Positions 27,328 to 36,511 of a stretch of DNA of 64,000 bases are shown here, one piece after another. Source of the DNA: Saprospiraceae bacterium (GTDB lineage Bacteria > Bacteroidota > Bacteroidia > Chitinophagales > Saprospiraceae); NCBI GenBank assembly GCA_016718205.1, contig JADKEB010000003.1, positions 124,001 to 188,000 of the forward strand, given 5' to 3'. The position numbers and the translations under genes were made by a program. Numbering within the stretch: the stretch's first letter is position 1; every line of letters begins with the position of its first letter. The notes below the pieces were generated by a model. That model was not told the origin of the DNA. It saw only the letters and a program-made list of their open reading frames with translations, and ran no database searches.

Positions 27328-27460
27328 CAATGTCGTTTAGTTAAGACCATATTATGAAGTCCTTCCCTTCTAAGGGAAAGGATTTAGCCTGCCTGCCCAA
27401 CGGTACGGCAAGGCAGGGATGGGTAAAAACAAGTAAAAATACTTTAACTAAACGACATTG
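27328..27460. mobile_element. Inverted-repeat (MITE-like) element, copy 2
   Basis: This 133-bp element has full 17-bp terminal inverted repeats CAATGTCGTTTAGTTAA and TTAACTAAACGACATTG. Relative to copies 1 and 3 it carries a 29-bp GC-rich insertion (27388-27416). The flanks AATTTTATCAT (left) and AATTTTACTAT (right) agree in 9 of 11 bases, consistent with an aged target duplication. Around it GTCATTTTG and CAAAATGAC form an outer inverted repeat, so this copy too may lie in a hairpin loop. Confidence 0.85.
27388..27416. repeat. 29-bp GC-rich palindromic repeat, copy 2 (nested)
   Basis: It begins CCTGCCTGCC and ends AAGGCAG, the same length and ends as 13497-13525. It splits GATTTAG/GGATGGG, which are continuous in the other copies of the host element, so it was inserted as a unit. 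Confidence 0.65.
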
Positions 27461-27484
27461 AATTTTACTATCCAAAATGACTTC

Positions 27485-28591
27485 TTACCACTTGTTTTTC
27501 CTTAATAAACCAAATACCGATACTAATAGATAATACCCAAAAAGAAGAAAATCCAAAAATGGTGTCCAAACCAACAAATCGGCCACGACAAGCCGCTTCA
27601 TGACTTTGTGACTCAGAAAAATTTGTCCCGCCAGTTTAAATAAGAAGATCGCTAATGCAATGATGATCCATTGATGATAAAACAAAAAAACGATGATCAG
27701 TGAAGAATAAAACAATAAATGAGCTGCAGAAAAAATACCCAATAGAAGCTGGAGTATCGGCCTATAGTGCAAGGATGTAGAGACATGGCGACCTTTTTGC
27801 ATCAAAAAATCTTTTATATTATTCTTACCTTCAGAATACATAAAAGTGTCAGGATCGGTACACACTGCAACATTGCTTCCGGTGACGATAGACTGAACAA
27901 AAAGATCATCATCTCCTGACGCTATGTGATGATGTCCGGAGAATCCTCCTGCACTTTCAAATACAGATTTTTTATACATCAGGTTTCTGCCCACACCCAT
28001 GTATGGCAATCCTAAGTCTGCGTAACCTATATATTGAAATGCTGTAAGAAAAGTTTCATATCTTGCAAATCGGGATATTACATTACTTTGAGCAATCATA
28101 GGACCATAACCCAATACAACTTCCTTATCGACCGATGTCATCAACGTTTGAACCATCTTTTTGATCCATTCATCAGATGTTGGCATACAGTCGGCATCTG
28201 TAAAAAGCAGGACCGAATATTTTGATGATGCAATGGCTTGGCTGAGTGCAGTTTTTTTCCCGGGAGTATCATATTTTGCTTTTAACAGAACAAGATTATC
28301 ATCCCGAAGAGTAGTACCCAATTTTTCTACACTATTGTCCGTACTGAAATCGTCTATGACCATGACTTCAAAGATTGGATAATCCTGCTTTAAAATTTTT
28401 TGGACAAGATGATAGATTTGATTTCCGGAATTTTTGCTGGCGATAATGACAGAGACATGTGGATATTGTTCCTGACTGAAAGATGAAATTAAATTTTTCT
28501 TTTCTCTCAAAAAGCCTCTCGATAGTAATCCATAATAACTTAAAGTCAGACATGCGGCACATGCTATTATGATAATCAGAGTTAATCCCAT
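27485..28591 (-). CDS. Membrane glycosyltransferase, family 2
   Basis: The 368-residue protein has an N-terminal membrane helix, a GT2 catalytic domain (HVSVIIASKNSG; nucleotide-binding VIDDFSTDN; metal-binding DADCMP; acceptor-site SGDDD; QKGRHV in place of QxxRW) and three to four C-terminal membrane helices. This is the layout of processive or lipid-linked sugar transferases of the cell envelope. The sodium:solute symporter gene ends 19 bp upstream of its start, so both are probably in one operon, although no functional link is obvious. Confidence 0.88.
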   Translation of the reverse strand: MGLTLIIIIACAACLTLSYYGLLSRGFLREKKNLISSFSQEQYPHVSVIIASKNSGNQIYHLVQKILKQDYPIFEVMVIDDFSTDNSVEKLGTTLRDDNLVLLKAKYDTPGKKTALSQAIASSKYSVLLFTDADCMPTSDEWIKKMVQTLMTSVDKEVVLGYGPMIAQSNVISRFARYETFLTAFQYIGYADLGLPYMGVGRNLMYKKSVFESAGGFSGHHHIASGDDDLFVQSIVTGSNVAVCTDPDTFMYSEGKNNIKDFLMQKGRHVSTSLHYRPILQLLLGIFSAAHLLFYSSLIIVFLFYHQWIIIALAIFLFKLAGQIFLSHKVMKRLVVADLLVWTPFLDFLLFGYYLLVSVFGLLRKNKW

Positions 28592-28610
28592 CCAAGGCCA
28601 AATTTAAGCA

Positions 28611-30389
28611 CTAATCTACATCAATTCCTGACCAAAGTTTACGAAGCAGAAGGCCTGAAGCAACTGCTACCAGCGTCGCCATCAATGCGTTAGCACTTTG
28701 ACCATAAATCAAATAACCCATACCAAACAGTAGAGCATAGACTCCAAAACACCCTATTACCATCATCAGAATTTCAGAACTTAACCTTCCAGTTTTTGTA
28801 TGTTCATTAGTGATGACACCCATAGCCACTCCATTATCGATCACAGGTTTCCATCCCATGGCATGTGGACGTATTGTTTTGTAGAAATTAATAAGTGTAT
28901 TTGCGTTAGTAGGTTTTGTGTAAAGTGCTGTCAGAATCCACGCTAATGTTGTTATGGCTATGCCCAATATAAGTTTTTCGTGAGACAGCAGCTGATCTTT
29001 CACCACCATTTCCATGATGATGGCAACAATAAATGAAACCACCATGGCCACAATTTCACTCATAGCATTGACCCGCCACCAGAACCACCTGAGTATAAAT
29101 AACAATCCCGTGCCTGCCCCGATCTGAAGAAGTATGTTGAATGCCTGCAGAGCATTAGTTAAAAACAAAGCAAAAATAGCAGCAAGTATCATCAAAATCA
29201 CTGTAGAAACACGACCTACTAATACCAATTCATTTTCGTCTGCCTCAGGTTTTATAAATCTCTGATAAAAATCATTGACGACATATGAGCTACCCCAATT
29301 GAGATGCGTACTGATAGTGGACATCAATGCGGCAATCAATGCAGCTATGACTACCCCCAACAATCCTGTAGGAAGGTATGACAACATAGCAGAAAACGCA
29401 AGGTCATCTTTAACAAAATTGGCATCAACATTGGGAAAGGCTGTTTGTATGGACTCTAAAGTCGGAAACACAACGATAGAAGCAAGCGCTATCAAAATCC
29501 ATGGCCATGGTCGGAGTGCATAATGTGCCACATTAAAGAATAGTGTTGCTGTGATGGCATTTTTTTCATCTTTGGCAGACAACATACGTTGAGCAATATA
29601 TCCTCCTCCTCCGGGCTCGGCACCGGGATACCAGACGCTCCACCACTGTACAGCTATTGGAACTATAAAAAGCGGAACCAATACCTCCATATTATTAAAG
29701 TCGGGCAAAAAACCAAGTTTTGGTTGCACAGCAGGATTGGCCAGCAAATTGCTTAACCCCCCTATTTCCGGCATATTGACGATATATATAGCAGCCCATA
29801 TCATACCTATCATAGCCAATACAAACTGAAAAAAATCTGTATAAATTACACCTTTAAAACCTCCTACTGACGAATAGATTACAGTAATTATTGACACTGT
29901 AAGGACGGTTGTCATGGGTGATAGTCCCAATAATACACCACCAATTTTGATACCTGCCAGCATCACCGTTGCCATGATCATCACATTAAAAAAAACGCCC
30001 AGATAGATGGCTCTGAATCCTCTCAGAAATCTGGCATCTGCTCCACTGTACCTCAACTCATAAAACTCAAGATCCGTCGTGATCCCTGAACGTCTCCACA
30101 ATTTTGCATAAACAAAAACCGTCAGCATACCGGTCAGCAAAAATGCCCACCAAGCCCAGTTGCCGGCTACACCGTTATTTCGCACTATATCTGTCACTAG
30201 GTTGGGTGTATCTGCAGAAAAAGTGGTAGCCACCATGGATACCCCAAGCAACCACCATGGCATACTCCTGCCTCCGAGAAAGTACTCTGCACTGTTTTTG
30301 CCTGCAGTCTTTGAAACAGCAAGCCCAATGACCATAGTCAGAATAAAAAATAACGCTATAACGATCCAATCTAAAGTGGCTAAATGCAT
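28611..30389 (-). CDS. Sodium:solute symporter (SSS family)
   Basis: The 592-residue protein has 13-15 hydrophobic segments. It has the SSS start (DWIVIALFFILTMVIGLAVSKTAGKNSAEYFLGGRSMPWWLLGVSMVATTFSADTP) and the conserved GGFKGVIYTDFFQFVLAM. The family uses the Na+ gradient to take up sugars, amino acids or vitamins at the inner membrane. This subgroup of Bacteroidota is often placed near sugar-metabolism genes; substrate unknown. Confidence 0.9.
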   Translation of the reverse strand: MHLATLDWIVIALFFILTMVIGLAVSKTAGKNSAEYFLGGRSMPWWLLGVSMVATTFSADTPNLVTDIVRNNGVAGNWAWWAFLLTGMLTVFVYAKLWRRSGITTDLEFYELRYSGADARFLRGFRAIYLGVFFNVMIMATVMLAGIKIGGVLLGLSPMTTVLTVSIITVIYSSVGGFKGVIYTDFFQFVLAMIGMIWAAIYIVNMPEIGGLSNLLANPAVQPKLGFLPDFNNMEVLVPLFIVPIAVQWWSVWYPGAEPGGGGYIAQRMLSAKDEKNAITATLFFNVAHYALRPWPWILIALASIVVFPTLESIQTAFPNVDANFVKDDLAFSAMLSYLPTGLLGVVIAALIAALMSTISTHLNWGSSYVVNDFYQRFIKPEADENELVLVGRVSTVILMILAAIFALFLTNALQAFNILLQIGAGTGLLFILRWFWWRVNAMSEIVAMVVSFIVAIIMEMVVKDQLLSHEKLILGIAITTLAWILTALYTKPTNANTLINFYKTIRPHAMGWKPVIDNGVAMGVITNEHTKTGRLSSEILMMVIGCFGVYALLFGMGYLIYGQSANALMATLVAVASGLLLRKLWSGIDVD

Positions 30390-30909
30390 GATGGTGGTTT
30401 TAAAGATGATTCAATATGGATAATGACTTAGTTAGTTATCGGGGTAAAGTTAAATAACTTATCGAATAATTGTAGTGTAACTTGCACAAAATTAAAAATG
30501 TGGGAAATTTCAGTCATCCAATCCTGAATCCCAAGAGTAATTATTCAATTAATGATGGTATAGATTGTAGTTTTCCTGATCAAAACACACAAATATGATT
30601 TCATGAAGTTTTTGAGATGGATATTTTTTATTGTATCCACAGCGATTTTTGAAGCTTCATGCTTCGGATATCAATATACTCCGGTGCAGATATTGGGAAA
30701 GGCAATGGTATACACTTTCATATCTACCATCATCATCAAAGTCGTGGGCATCGGTGATATAATTGAAATCATTGAAAAGCATACAGGATGTAGCGGGATA
30801 GCTACCCGCAGTATAGGTATGCTTTTTGTAAGTGCTCCCTGTCAGACCATAAAAAATCCACATGCTTACCATCGCTGCTCGCTGTGGGTATCATAGGCTG
30901 TGACAATGC
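30390..30909. other. Intergenic stretch with decayed coding sequence
   Basis: No intact gene. On the minus strand two adjoining frames read coherent pieces (PTASSDGKHVDFLWSDREHL around 30880-30815, then NDFNYITDAHDFDDDGRYES around 30770-30700), as though one gene had been broken by indels, but I do not recognise it. It borders an insertion-sequence fragment, so it may be part of the same degraded insertion. Confidence 0.35.
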
Positions 30910-31167
30910 CTAATGTGCCACATCCAGTTTATAAGCTGCCTTTGTTATCAAATCTCTAATTTTATTCCAATATCCGCTCACATTTAAAACTCTTAGGCTT
31001 ATCATTTTTTCTAATCCCTTTTTGGACCATCTTTGTCCTGATTGTTTCATTCTTTTTTGTAAAACGGTTCTGTGTGCTGATTCTATGGCTCCTGATCCTA
31101 TTAACAATCCTGATTTGATGTATTTTGGGTAATCCATTCTCTTTTTGTTATTGCTTATATATACCAT
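30910..31167 (-). pseudogene. Transposase C-terminal fragment (ISKra4-like)
   Basis: The 85 residues contain YPKYIKSGLLIGSGAIESAH followed by RTVLQKRMKQSGQRWS, which resembles the C-terminal catalytic-end block of ISKra4-type transposases (GSG-ESA near the catalytic Glu). The rest of a transposase is missing; upstream codons to about 31260 contain stops and a frame change (IIENTLING). It is a dead remnant. The remaining sequence to 31427 shows no feature. Confidence 0.7.
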
Positions 31168-31427
31168 TAATTAAGGTATTTTCAATTATTTTACCTTTTG
31201 CCCATCCTAATTCCTTGACCCTCAAGGGGCTTAAACTCCTTGAAATAACCACCATTTTGTAAAAATAGATGTTATTTTTTTAAGTTGGATTTCATCTCCT
31301 GAAACTGATCCGGGCGGAGGAGTAAAAGTATGGATATTCTGTGATGAAGTGATAATATTACAAACTCAATAGCGTTGCAAAGCCCACGAAAAAGTAAGTT
31401 CCGTGTCATCACATAAAACTCATCCTA

Positions 31428-32555
31428 TCACCCCTTCAAAACCTTCTTTAGTGCTTGCCAATGTTCGTCCGACATGGATGCTAGGTCAAAGAGTGATACA
31501 CCTGCGCATTTTCCTTTTTGTGCCTCTGCAACTGCTTCTGATATTTGGTCAGCTTTGATAGCCGGTATAAACAGACCCGAATAAACAGGCTTTTTATGAT
31601 TCAGCCTTTCATTGGCTTTTTGTGTATGTTCAGCGATATAGTCCATATCCCGCAAATAAAAATTGTGGTACAGCATGGGCAAAAAACCATCCAGATTCCA
31701 CCTGTGCCATTCCTGTCTGACGTTCTCCCAATTGGGAAAGACAGCGGCAGTGACTTGCTTATTGTACTTTTTAGCTTCGGGTACAAGGATATCATTGACA
31801 AGATGCGTTATGCTGTCCCTGCGAAACTGTACCCATTCTTTGTGTGAAGCGGGTTCTTTGATGTCAGTCAACGGATCGATGCCATGTTTGGCTTTGAACA
31901 GTTCGCGGCATGATGGTGAGTACGAATAGTCATAAGGCGGATATTCCTTGTCCTGTACGATGTTGTACTTTGGTTGGAGACCTTCAGCTATGATGACATC
32001 AGGAAGTCGCACATAGTCCAGATGGACACCGGCGAGTTCGGATATTTTGGACAGTGCAGTGACATTTCCTGTGATAAACTCCTGAGCACCGGGATGGCAA
32101 GGGCACAAAAACTTATAGTATGACACATATGCAGGATGGGTGTGTGCCGGCTGACCTAATCCATTGTATGCATACCATTCCGGGTGTTTTTCGACGATTT
32201 GCGGAGCATTGCAAGGCATAGTCCACATCCATGCGTGCAACTCCATGCCGGAGGTCTGACATATCGGGATGATTTTTTCCAGTACATTGGCCACCATGGG
32301 AAGTTGTCCACCTTCATAAAAAGTATTCGTACCATTGTACACTTCAACCAGCATGGCATTGATACCGGCATCTAAGGCCTTATCCACTTTCATTTTCCAT
32401 GTATCGGCAGACCAGTTGACATGAGGATGTGCCCAAACCCAGTTTTTATGCTTTTTTGGCGGACTTTGCGGGATTTTGCAAGATGTCAGCTGATTGCCGA
32501 GCATTATGCCGGCTGTAGCAAGCGCTGTATTTTTAATAAATGTTCTTTTGTCCAT
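31428..32555 (-). CDS. Putative glycoside hydrolase-like TIM-barrel protein
   Basis: The 375-residue protein has a Tat-like or lipoprotein N-terminus (MDKRTFIKNTALATAGIMLGNQLTSC). The barrel starts KNWVWAHPHVNWSADTWKMKVDKALDAGINAMLVEVYN, with ELHAWMWTMPCNAP, a central VHLDYVRLPD and VTAAVFPNWENVRQEW. This is the pattern of the DUF187/GHL10-like putative glycosidase families (family-10-like hydrolase). The substrate is unknown; placement in an amino-sugar cluster suggests a polysaccharide or peptidoglycan target. It is the last of a run of minus-strand genes. Confidence 0.8.
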   Translation of the reverse strand: MDKRTFIKNTALATAGIMLGNQLTSCKIPQSPPKKHKNWVWAHPHVNWSADTWKMKVDKALDAGINAMLVEVYNGTNTFYEGGQLPMVANVLEKIIPICQTSGMELHAWMWTMPCNAPQIVEKHPEWYAYNGLGQPAHTHPAYVSYYKFLCPCHPGAQEFITGNVTALSKISELAGVHLDYVRLPDVIIAEGLQPKYNIVQDKEYPPYDYSYSPSCRELFKAKHGIDPLTDIKEPASHKEWVQFRRDSITHLVNDILVPEAKKYNKQVTAAVFPNWENVRQEWHRWNLDGFLPMLYHNFYLRDMDYIAEHTQKANERLNHKKPVYSGLFIPAIKADQISEAVAEAQKGKCAGVSLFDLASMSDEHWQALKKVLKG

Positions 32556-32595
32556 TTGTCATATATTTTATTTTGACCATATTTTTATTCAACTC

Positions 32596-33453
32596 CTACT
32601 TCTGACCCAAATACAATCCGCAAAGTACCAGGACCAGTCCGCCTAAGGTAAATAAGGTAAATGGCTCTCCAAGTATACTTGTTGCAAAGATAAACCCAAA
32701 GATAGGGCTTAAAAAGAGAAAAAAAGAAGCCCTTACAGGATCAATTTTCAACATCCGCAGCCATAAGTTCACGGAGATGATAGATACAGGTATCACCAAC
32801 CACAATATAGAAAACATGGCCGTCAATGAAAGAGTTACGTTGCCATCTGACGAAAACATGGTGAATGGCAATAAAAATATCGCTCCGAACAATACCTGCC
32901 AGCCATTGATGGCATATCTGGACAATGTCCAGGTTTTGTCTGAATAATACAATGCTGCCCAACTATAACTCATGATGCTGATAAATAGAAATGTGATGCC
33001 TTTGATGGTGGCCAGATTATCTCCCAATAGCGGTATGACAGCTACCCAAACTCCGGCAATACCTAACACCAAGCCCAGGATCTGGGTTTTATTAGTCTTC
33101 TTGTTATAAAACAAACCACCGAGGACTGCCATCATCAATGGACTCATAGATGTGGACAGGCTCCCTACCCCGGCTGCAACTTCATTTATTGCGAGTACAA
33201 ATAAGCTCAAGTACAAAGTGATATTAAAAAAACCAAAGATGGCGAGTTGTATCCATTCTTTTTTATCCGGCAGGCGCCATGGTTCAAATATCCTGGAGTA
33301 AAGCAATAAAATAAATGCTGCAAGGAAAAACCTGAATTGAAACAAAACTAAGGGTTGCATGACTGTTACTCCGATTTTGGCTGCTACTGAAGCAGAGGAC
33401 CATAGTGCTGCAAACAATATTCCGAGACCAACAAAAGCAAATGGATGTCTCAA
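32596..33453 (-). CDS. EamA/DMT-family transporter
   Basis: The 285-residue protein has ten hydrophobic segments in two repeats of five, starting FAFVGLGILFAALWSSASVAAKIG; the EamA repeat signature recurs as SMSPLMMAVLGGLF and later FLFLSPIFGFIFATSILGE. Members export small metabolites across the inner membrane; the substrate cannot be predicted. Confidence 0.9.
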   Translation of the reverse strand: MRHPFAFVGLGILFAALWSSASVAAKIGVTVMQPLVLFQFRFFLAAFILLLYSRIFEPWRLPDKKEWIQLAIFGFFNITLYLSLFVLAINEVAAGVGSLSTSMSPLMMAVLGGLFYNKKTNKTQILGLVLGIAGVWVAVIPLLGDNLATIKGITFLFISIMSYSWAALYYSDKTWTLSRYAINGWQVLFGAIFLLPFTMFSSDGNVTLSLTAMFSILWLVIPVSIISVNLWLRMLKIDPVRASFFLFLSPIFGFIFATSILGEPFTLFTLGGLVLVLCGLYLGQK

Positions 33454-33496
33454 TGATCAAAGATTTGATGGCTATAATTTCTTAATTCCATCACAA

Positions 33497-34570
33497 TTAT
33501 GGCTTTTTTTCCCAAACTCTGCCATCTTCTCTGATGTAGTAGCAAATCCGGCTTTTGCAGTACTTCGCTGTAAATGTATCTCCCAGTACCCTGATTTCAA
33601 AATCCGTCTGTTTCAGGTCTCCAGGAAGGGTCGTGGTATATATGCCATGTTTCGCATAAAATGTCTGCTGGTGGAGGAAGATTTTTCTAAGCTGTGATTT
33701 GATATTATCTACCTCAAGTACAGATTTGATCAGTTTTTCATTGGGCGATTTTGCGAAGACAACCAATCCCCATGTCTCAGGATTGTGCATTGATATCACA
33801 CCTTGAGGTGACCAGACCCAATTGTTTTCGGGTTTATCTTTTTGGGTCGCAGCATCTTTTTGTTTGATGTATTTTCCACTTTTGATGTCTCTATCCCACT
33901 GCACCCTTGAAAAATTGACCTTCCAGAATTCACCTTCGTTGGGTTTGCCCTTTTTATGGTTTATTTCACTAATGGCAGTCCATGGGATAGCCAGCTCGAT
34001 GGTCCATTTTTCGTCCTTATCTGATGCATTATTATTGGTGCCGTAGAGTTTTACCCCTTTTTTAAGCCCTTTGATGTCATAGGCACTGATTGGGCTACCA
34101 AACAAGCTGTAAGGTTTTGTTAATATCAAATCCCAGATGGTACCGATAGCATTGATCTCCAATTCCATATAATGATGTGTGTCTCCATCGGGATCGATAA
34201 AGATTTCAATATTGTTTTCCTGAAATATGACCATATCTTGCTTGTCAAATGTAGCCCAGATATGCGTCTCCTGCATTTCAGCAGCAATATAGAAATACTC
34301 ATCATCCCACAGCATCTTTGCTCTGGTATCAAGGTAAGGTTTGGGTTTTTTAGATCCTTCAATATCAGTAAATAAGTCAGTCCATGGTGCATCCTGCCAT
34401 GCAGACTCAGTAATGTCGCCATCTATATTGATGGATTTGCCTGTACCAAGATAGGTGCAAGTGTAGGATCGAGGTTGATATGAAGGAATAACGGTTTGTT
34501 GGGCAAAAATTTGTTGATGAAACAAAAAAGTGACCAGTAAACTGGGAAATGTAAAATGATGTATCTTCAT
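33497..34570 (-). CDS. Secreted CBM9-like carbohydrate-binding protein
   Basis: The 357-residue protein has a signal peptide (to IFAQQ) and a carbohydrate-binding family 9-like (DOMON-type) domain: GKSINIDGDITESAWQDAPWTDLFTDIEG, ARAKM-like RAKMLWDDEYFYIAAEMQETHIWAT, NNIEIFIDPDGDTHHYMELEINAIGTIWDL, WTIELAIPWTAI and VNFSRVQWD. The last 90 residues are variable. Stand-alone proteins of this kind are common in Bacteroidota glycan loci. It lies in the amino-sugar cluster. Confidence 0.85.
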   Translation of the reverse strand: MKIHHFTFPSLLVTFLFHQQIFAQQTVIPSYQPRSYTCTYLGTGKSINIDGDITESAWQDAPWTDLFTDIEGSKKPKPYLDTRAKMLWDDEYFYIAAEMQETHIWATFDKQDMVIFQENNIEIFIDPDGDTHHYMELEINAIGTIWDLILTKPYSLFGSPISAYDIKGLKKGVKLYGTNNNASDKDEKWTIELAIPWTAISEINHKKGKPNEGEFWKVNFSRVQWDRDIKSGKYIKQKDAATQKDKPENNWVWSPQGVISMHNPETWGLVVFAKSPNEKLIKSVLEVDNIKSQLRKIFLHQQTFYAKHGIYTTTLPGDLKQTDFEIRVLGDTFTAKYCKSRICYYIREDGRVWEKKP

Positions 34571-34677
34571 GATATTCGGGTAACAAAAATATCATCAAAG
34601 ATACGCTTGATTAGTCTAAACTACGAATTTAGAAAGCCGAAATACACAAAATAAAATCCTTTAAAAAAAATATTGAA

Positions 34678-35382
34678 CTACTTGAGTACAAAAGTAACCC
34701 TTACATCAGAACTGACTTTAATTTTTTCAAATTCAATTTTTGGAACTTCCACTTTACTTGCTTCTCTAGGCCGATAGTTTTGGACATTAATACCTGCAAC
34801 CACACCTTCAAATGGATTCATAGGAATGATATCTAAATCTGAGATAAATATTGCATTACCAATAGATTGTGAAAGTGGCGATGTCAGTGCTATTGCTTTC
34901 TTATGTGCATCAATGACAGCCTTTGTTCTGCATAAGTTTTTGATATTGTCAATTTCGGAATAGTCAAGTTTATACACTGAAGTATTTGAAATATCTAAAT
35001 CTTCAAGCAGGATAAAAACCTTACTTGCTGTCTCTGCATTTTTGACTTTCAGTATATATTCTTTCGTAAGGATAATATCTTTTTTCTTAAGAAGGTGAGT
35101 TCTGTAATTGCTCAGAATGTCAGAAATTTTTAAATTTTTCTCCACATCAATTTCTAAAGACTGTAAAGACAGTACCATTCTTTTTTCTAGCTCATCAAGT
35201 GACATTTTACCTTTTGTATCCTTTTCTGAAAGAGAGATTTTTATAAAAATCATGTCAGGTGTGACAAATGTATCTGCATAACCACTCACTTCAATATGGG
35301 GTAGATCAATAAAGTTTTTTGACTGACTATTCATAATTACAGTAATAGTCAGTAAGTAAATAATGATGATTGACCTTCTCAA
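34678..35382 (-). CDS. SIMPL-domain (DUF541) protein
   Basis: The 234-residue protein has a signal peptide (RRSIIIIYLLTITVIMNSQS) and a SIMPL domain: IEVSGYADTFVTPDMIFIKISLSEKD, then YILKVKNAETASKVFILLEDLDI and a C-terminal VRVTFVLK strand. The start is TTG at 35380-35382, sharing bases with the TGA stop of the upstream gene, which suggests translational coupling; the first internal ATG would delete the signal peptide. The function of SIMPL proteins in bacteria is mostly unknown. Confidence 0.85.
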   Translation of the reverse strand: MRRSIIIIYLLTITVIMNSQSKNFIDLPHIEVSGYADTFVTPDMIFIKISLSEKDTKGKMSLDELEKRMVLSLQSLEIDVEKNLKISDILSNYRTHLLKKKDIILTKEYILKVKNAETASKVFILLEDLDISNTSVYKLDYSEIDNIKNLCRTKAVIDAHKKAIALTSPLSQSIGNAIFISDLDIIPMNPFEGVVAGINVQNYRPREASKVEVPKIEFEKIKVSSDVRVTFVLK

Positions 35383-36428
35383 TGCAATACCAGTTTTTTA
35401 CTTACCGTTTCATTGCTTTGTGTGAGTTGCACTATGTACATTCCATTCAGACAATGGGACAAATCTATTTGATTATTTTCCACTCTCTGGTCCAATACTA
35501 TTCTTCCGGCTATGTCATACACACAGACCTTTACAGGTGCATTTTCAGGATTGGAAATATTGATCAACCTGTCAGATGTGGGATTCGGAAAAATATTCAG
35601 TGAGGACCTGACAATATCACTTGCACTGCTGGTACCTTCTGTAGTCATATTCCAATGGTTACGTACATAAATGCCATCAATGGTGATTTTTTGAGAAGCG
35701 GCAAATTGTCTTAATGCCACACCCTGAATACTTGAAATGTCAGGATTGGCTGAAGTTCCACCACCTTTACCATATGGGCCCAAAGTAGCTTTTGTTGGTT
35801 CTGTATCTATCTTATCACCATCTTTAAAAAGATATAAGCTTATCTGATCGTTATCAGCACCTGTTACAAAAGAGTATTTGGCAACAACAAGATATGTTTC
35901 GCCTATATTGAGATCTTCAGATTGCCCACCATCAGCAGCAACATCTGTACTTGTTCCAAAAGTGATACCTATTTTCATTTTATTTGCTGCAGAACCTGGC
36001 GATACATACACTCTTCCTCTGAAAGAAGAATTGGTGGCGGTAAATACAGGTACAGCAGGACTGCTATATTGAACAAAATGAAAAAAATATGGACCGGAGT
36101 TAACTATTACAGTATCTGCTTTTACTAAAAATGATGCGTACACACTCATGGTATCAGCCCAACTGTCAAATGGACGATTTTCATCTGAACCTGTATTGAC
36201 TACTGCTGCTGCCCGACCTTTGCCGCTACCGACGTAAGATGATTTTGACCAGGAAAGACCCTCTCCAGATACTGCAATGGGATTAGTTGTCCCGGCATTG
36301 TGAGCATACCATCCATTTGCATTCAAAAGTGCTCCGGCGGGATAATTAAAGTTCTCTCTTAAAAAAGTCTTTTGGCTATAAACACTACTGAAGCAAATCA
36401 AAAAAAGGAAAGTGTACAACTTTGTCAT
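35379..36428 (-). CDS. Type IX secretion system cargo protein (T9SS sorting domain)
   Basis: The 349-residue protein has a signal peptide (LYTFLFLICFSSVYSQ) and a lectin-like beta-sandwich (FRENFNYPAGALLNANGWYAHNAG), ending in a type A sorting domain: LNIFPNPTSDRLINISNP, VCVYDIAGRIVLDQRV, GMYIVQLTQSNETVSKKLVLH. The sorting domain sends it through T9SS to the surface or outside. The body resembles secreted glycan-binding modules, but no catalytic motif is seen. Its stop overlaps the SIMPL start. Confidence 0.9.
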   Translation of the reverse strand: MTKLYTFLFLICFSSVYSQKTFLRENFNYPAGALLNANGWYAHNAGTTNPIAVSGEGLSWSKSSYVGSGKGRAAAVVNTGSDENRPFDSWADTMSVYASFLVKADTVIVNSGPYFFHFVQYSSPAVPVFTATNSSFRGRVYVSPGSAANKMKIGITFGTSTDVAADGGQSEDLNIGETYLVVAKYSFVTGADNDQISLYLFKDGDKIDTEPTKATLGPYGKGGGTSANPDISSIQGVALRQFAASQKITIDGIYVRNHWNMTTEGTSSASDIVRSSLNIFPNPTSDRLINISNPENAPVKVCVYDIAGRIVLDQRVENNQIDLSHCLNGMYIVQLTQSNETVSKKLVLH

Positions 36429-36511
36429 GATATGTAAAATTTTAGTTCTACAAATATATAGACTATTTTGGATAGTACAGCCTGTTCGATATCAAAAATT
36501 AAATAAACATA

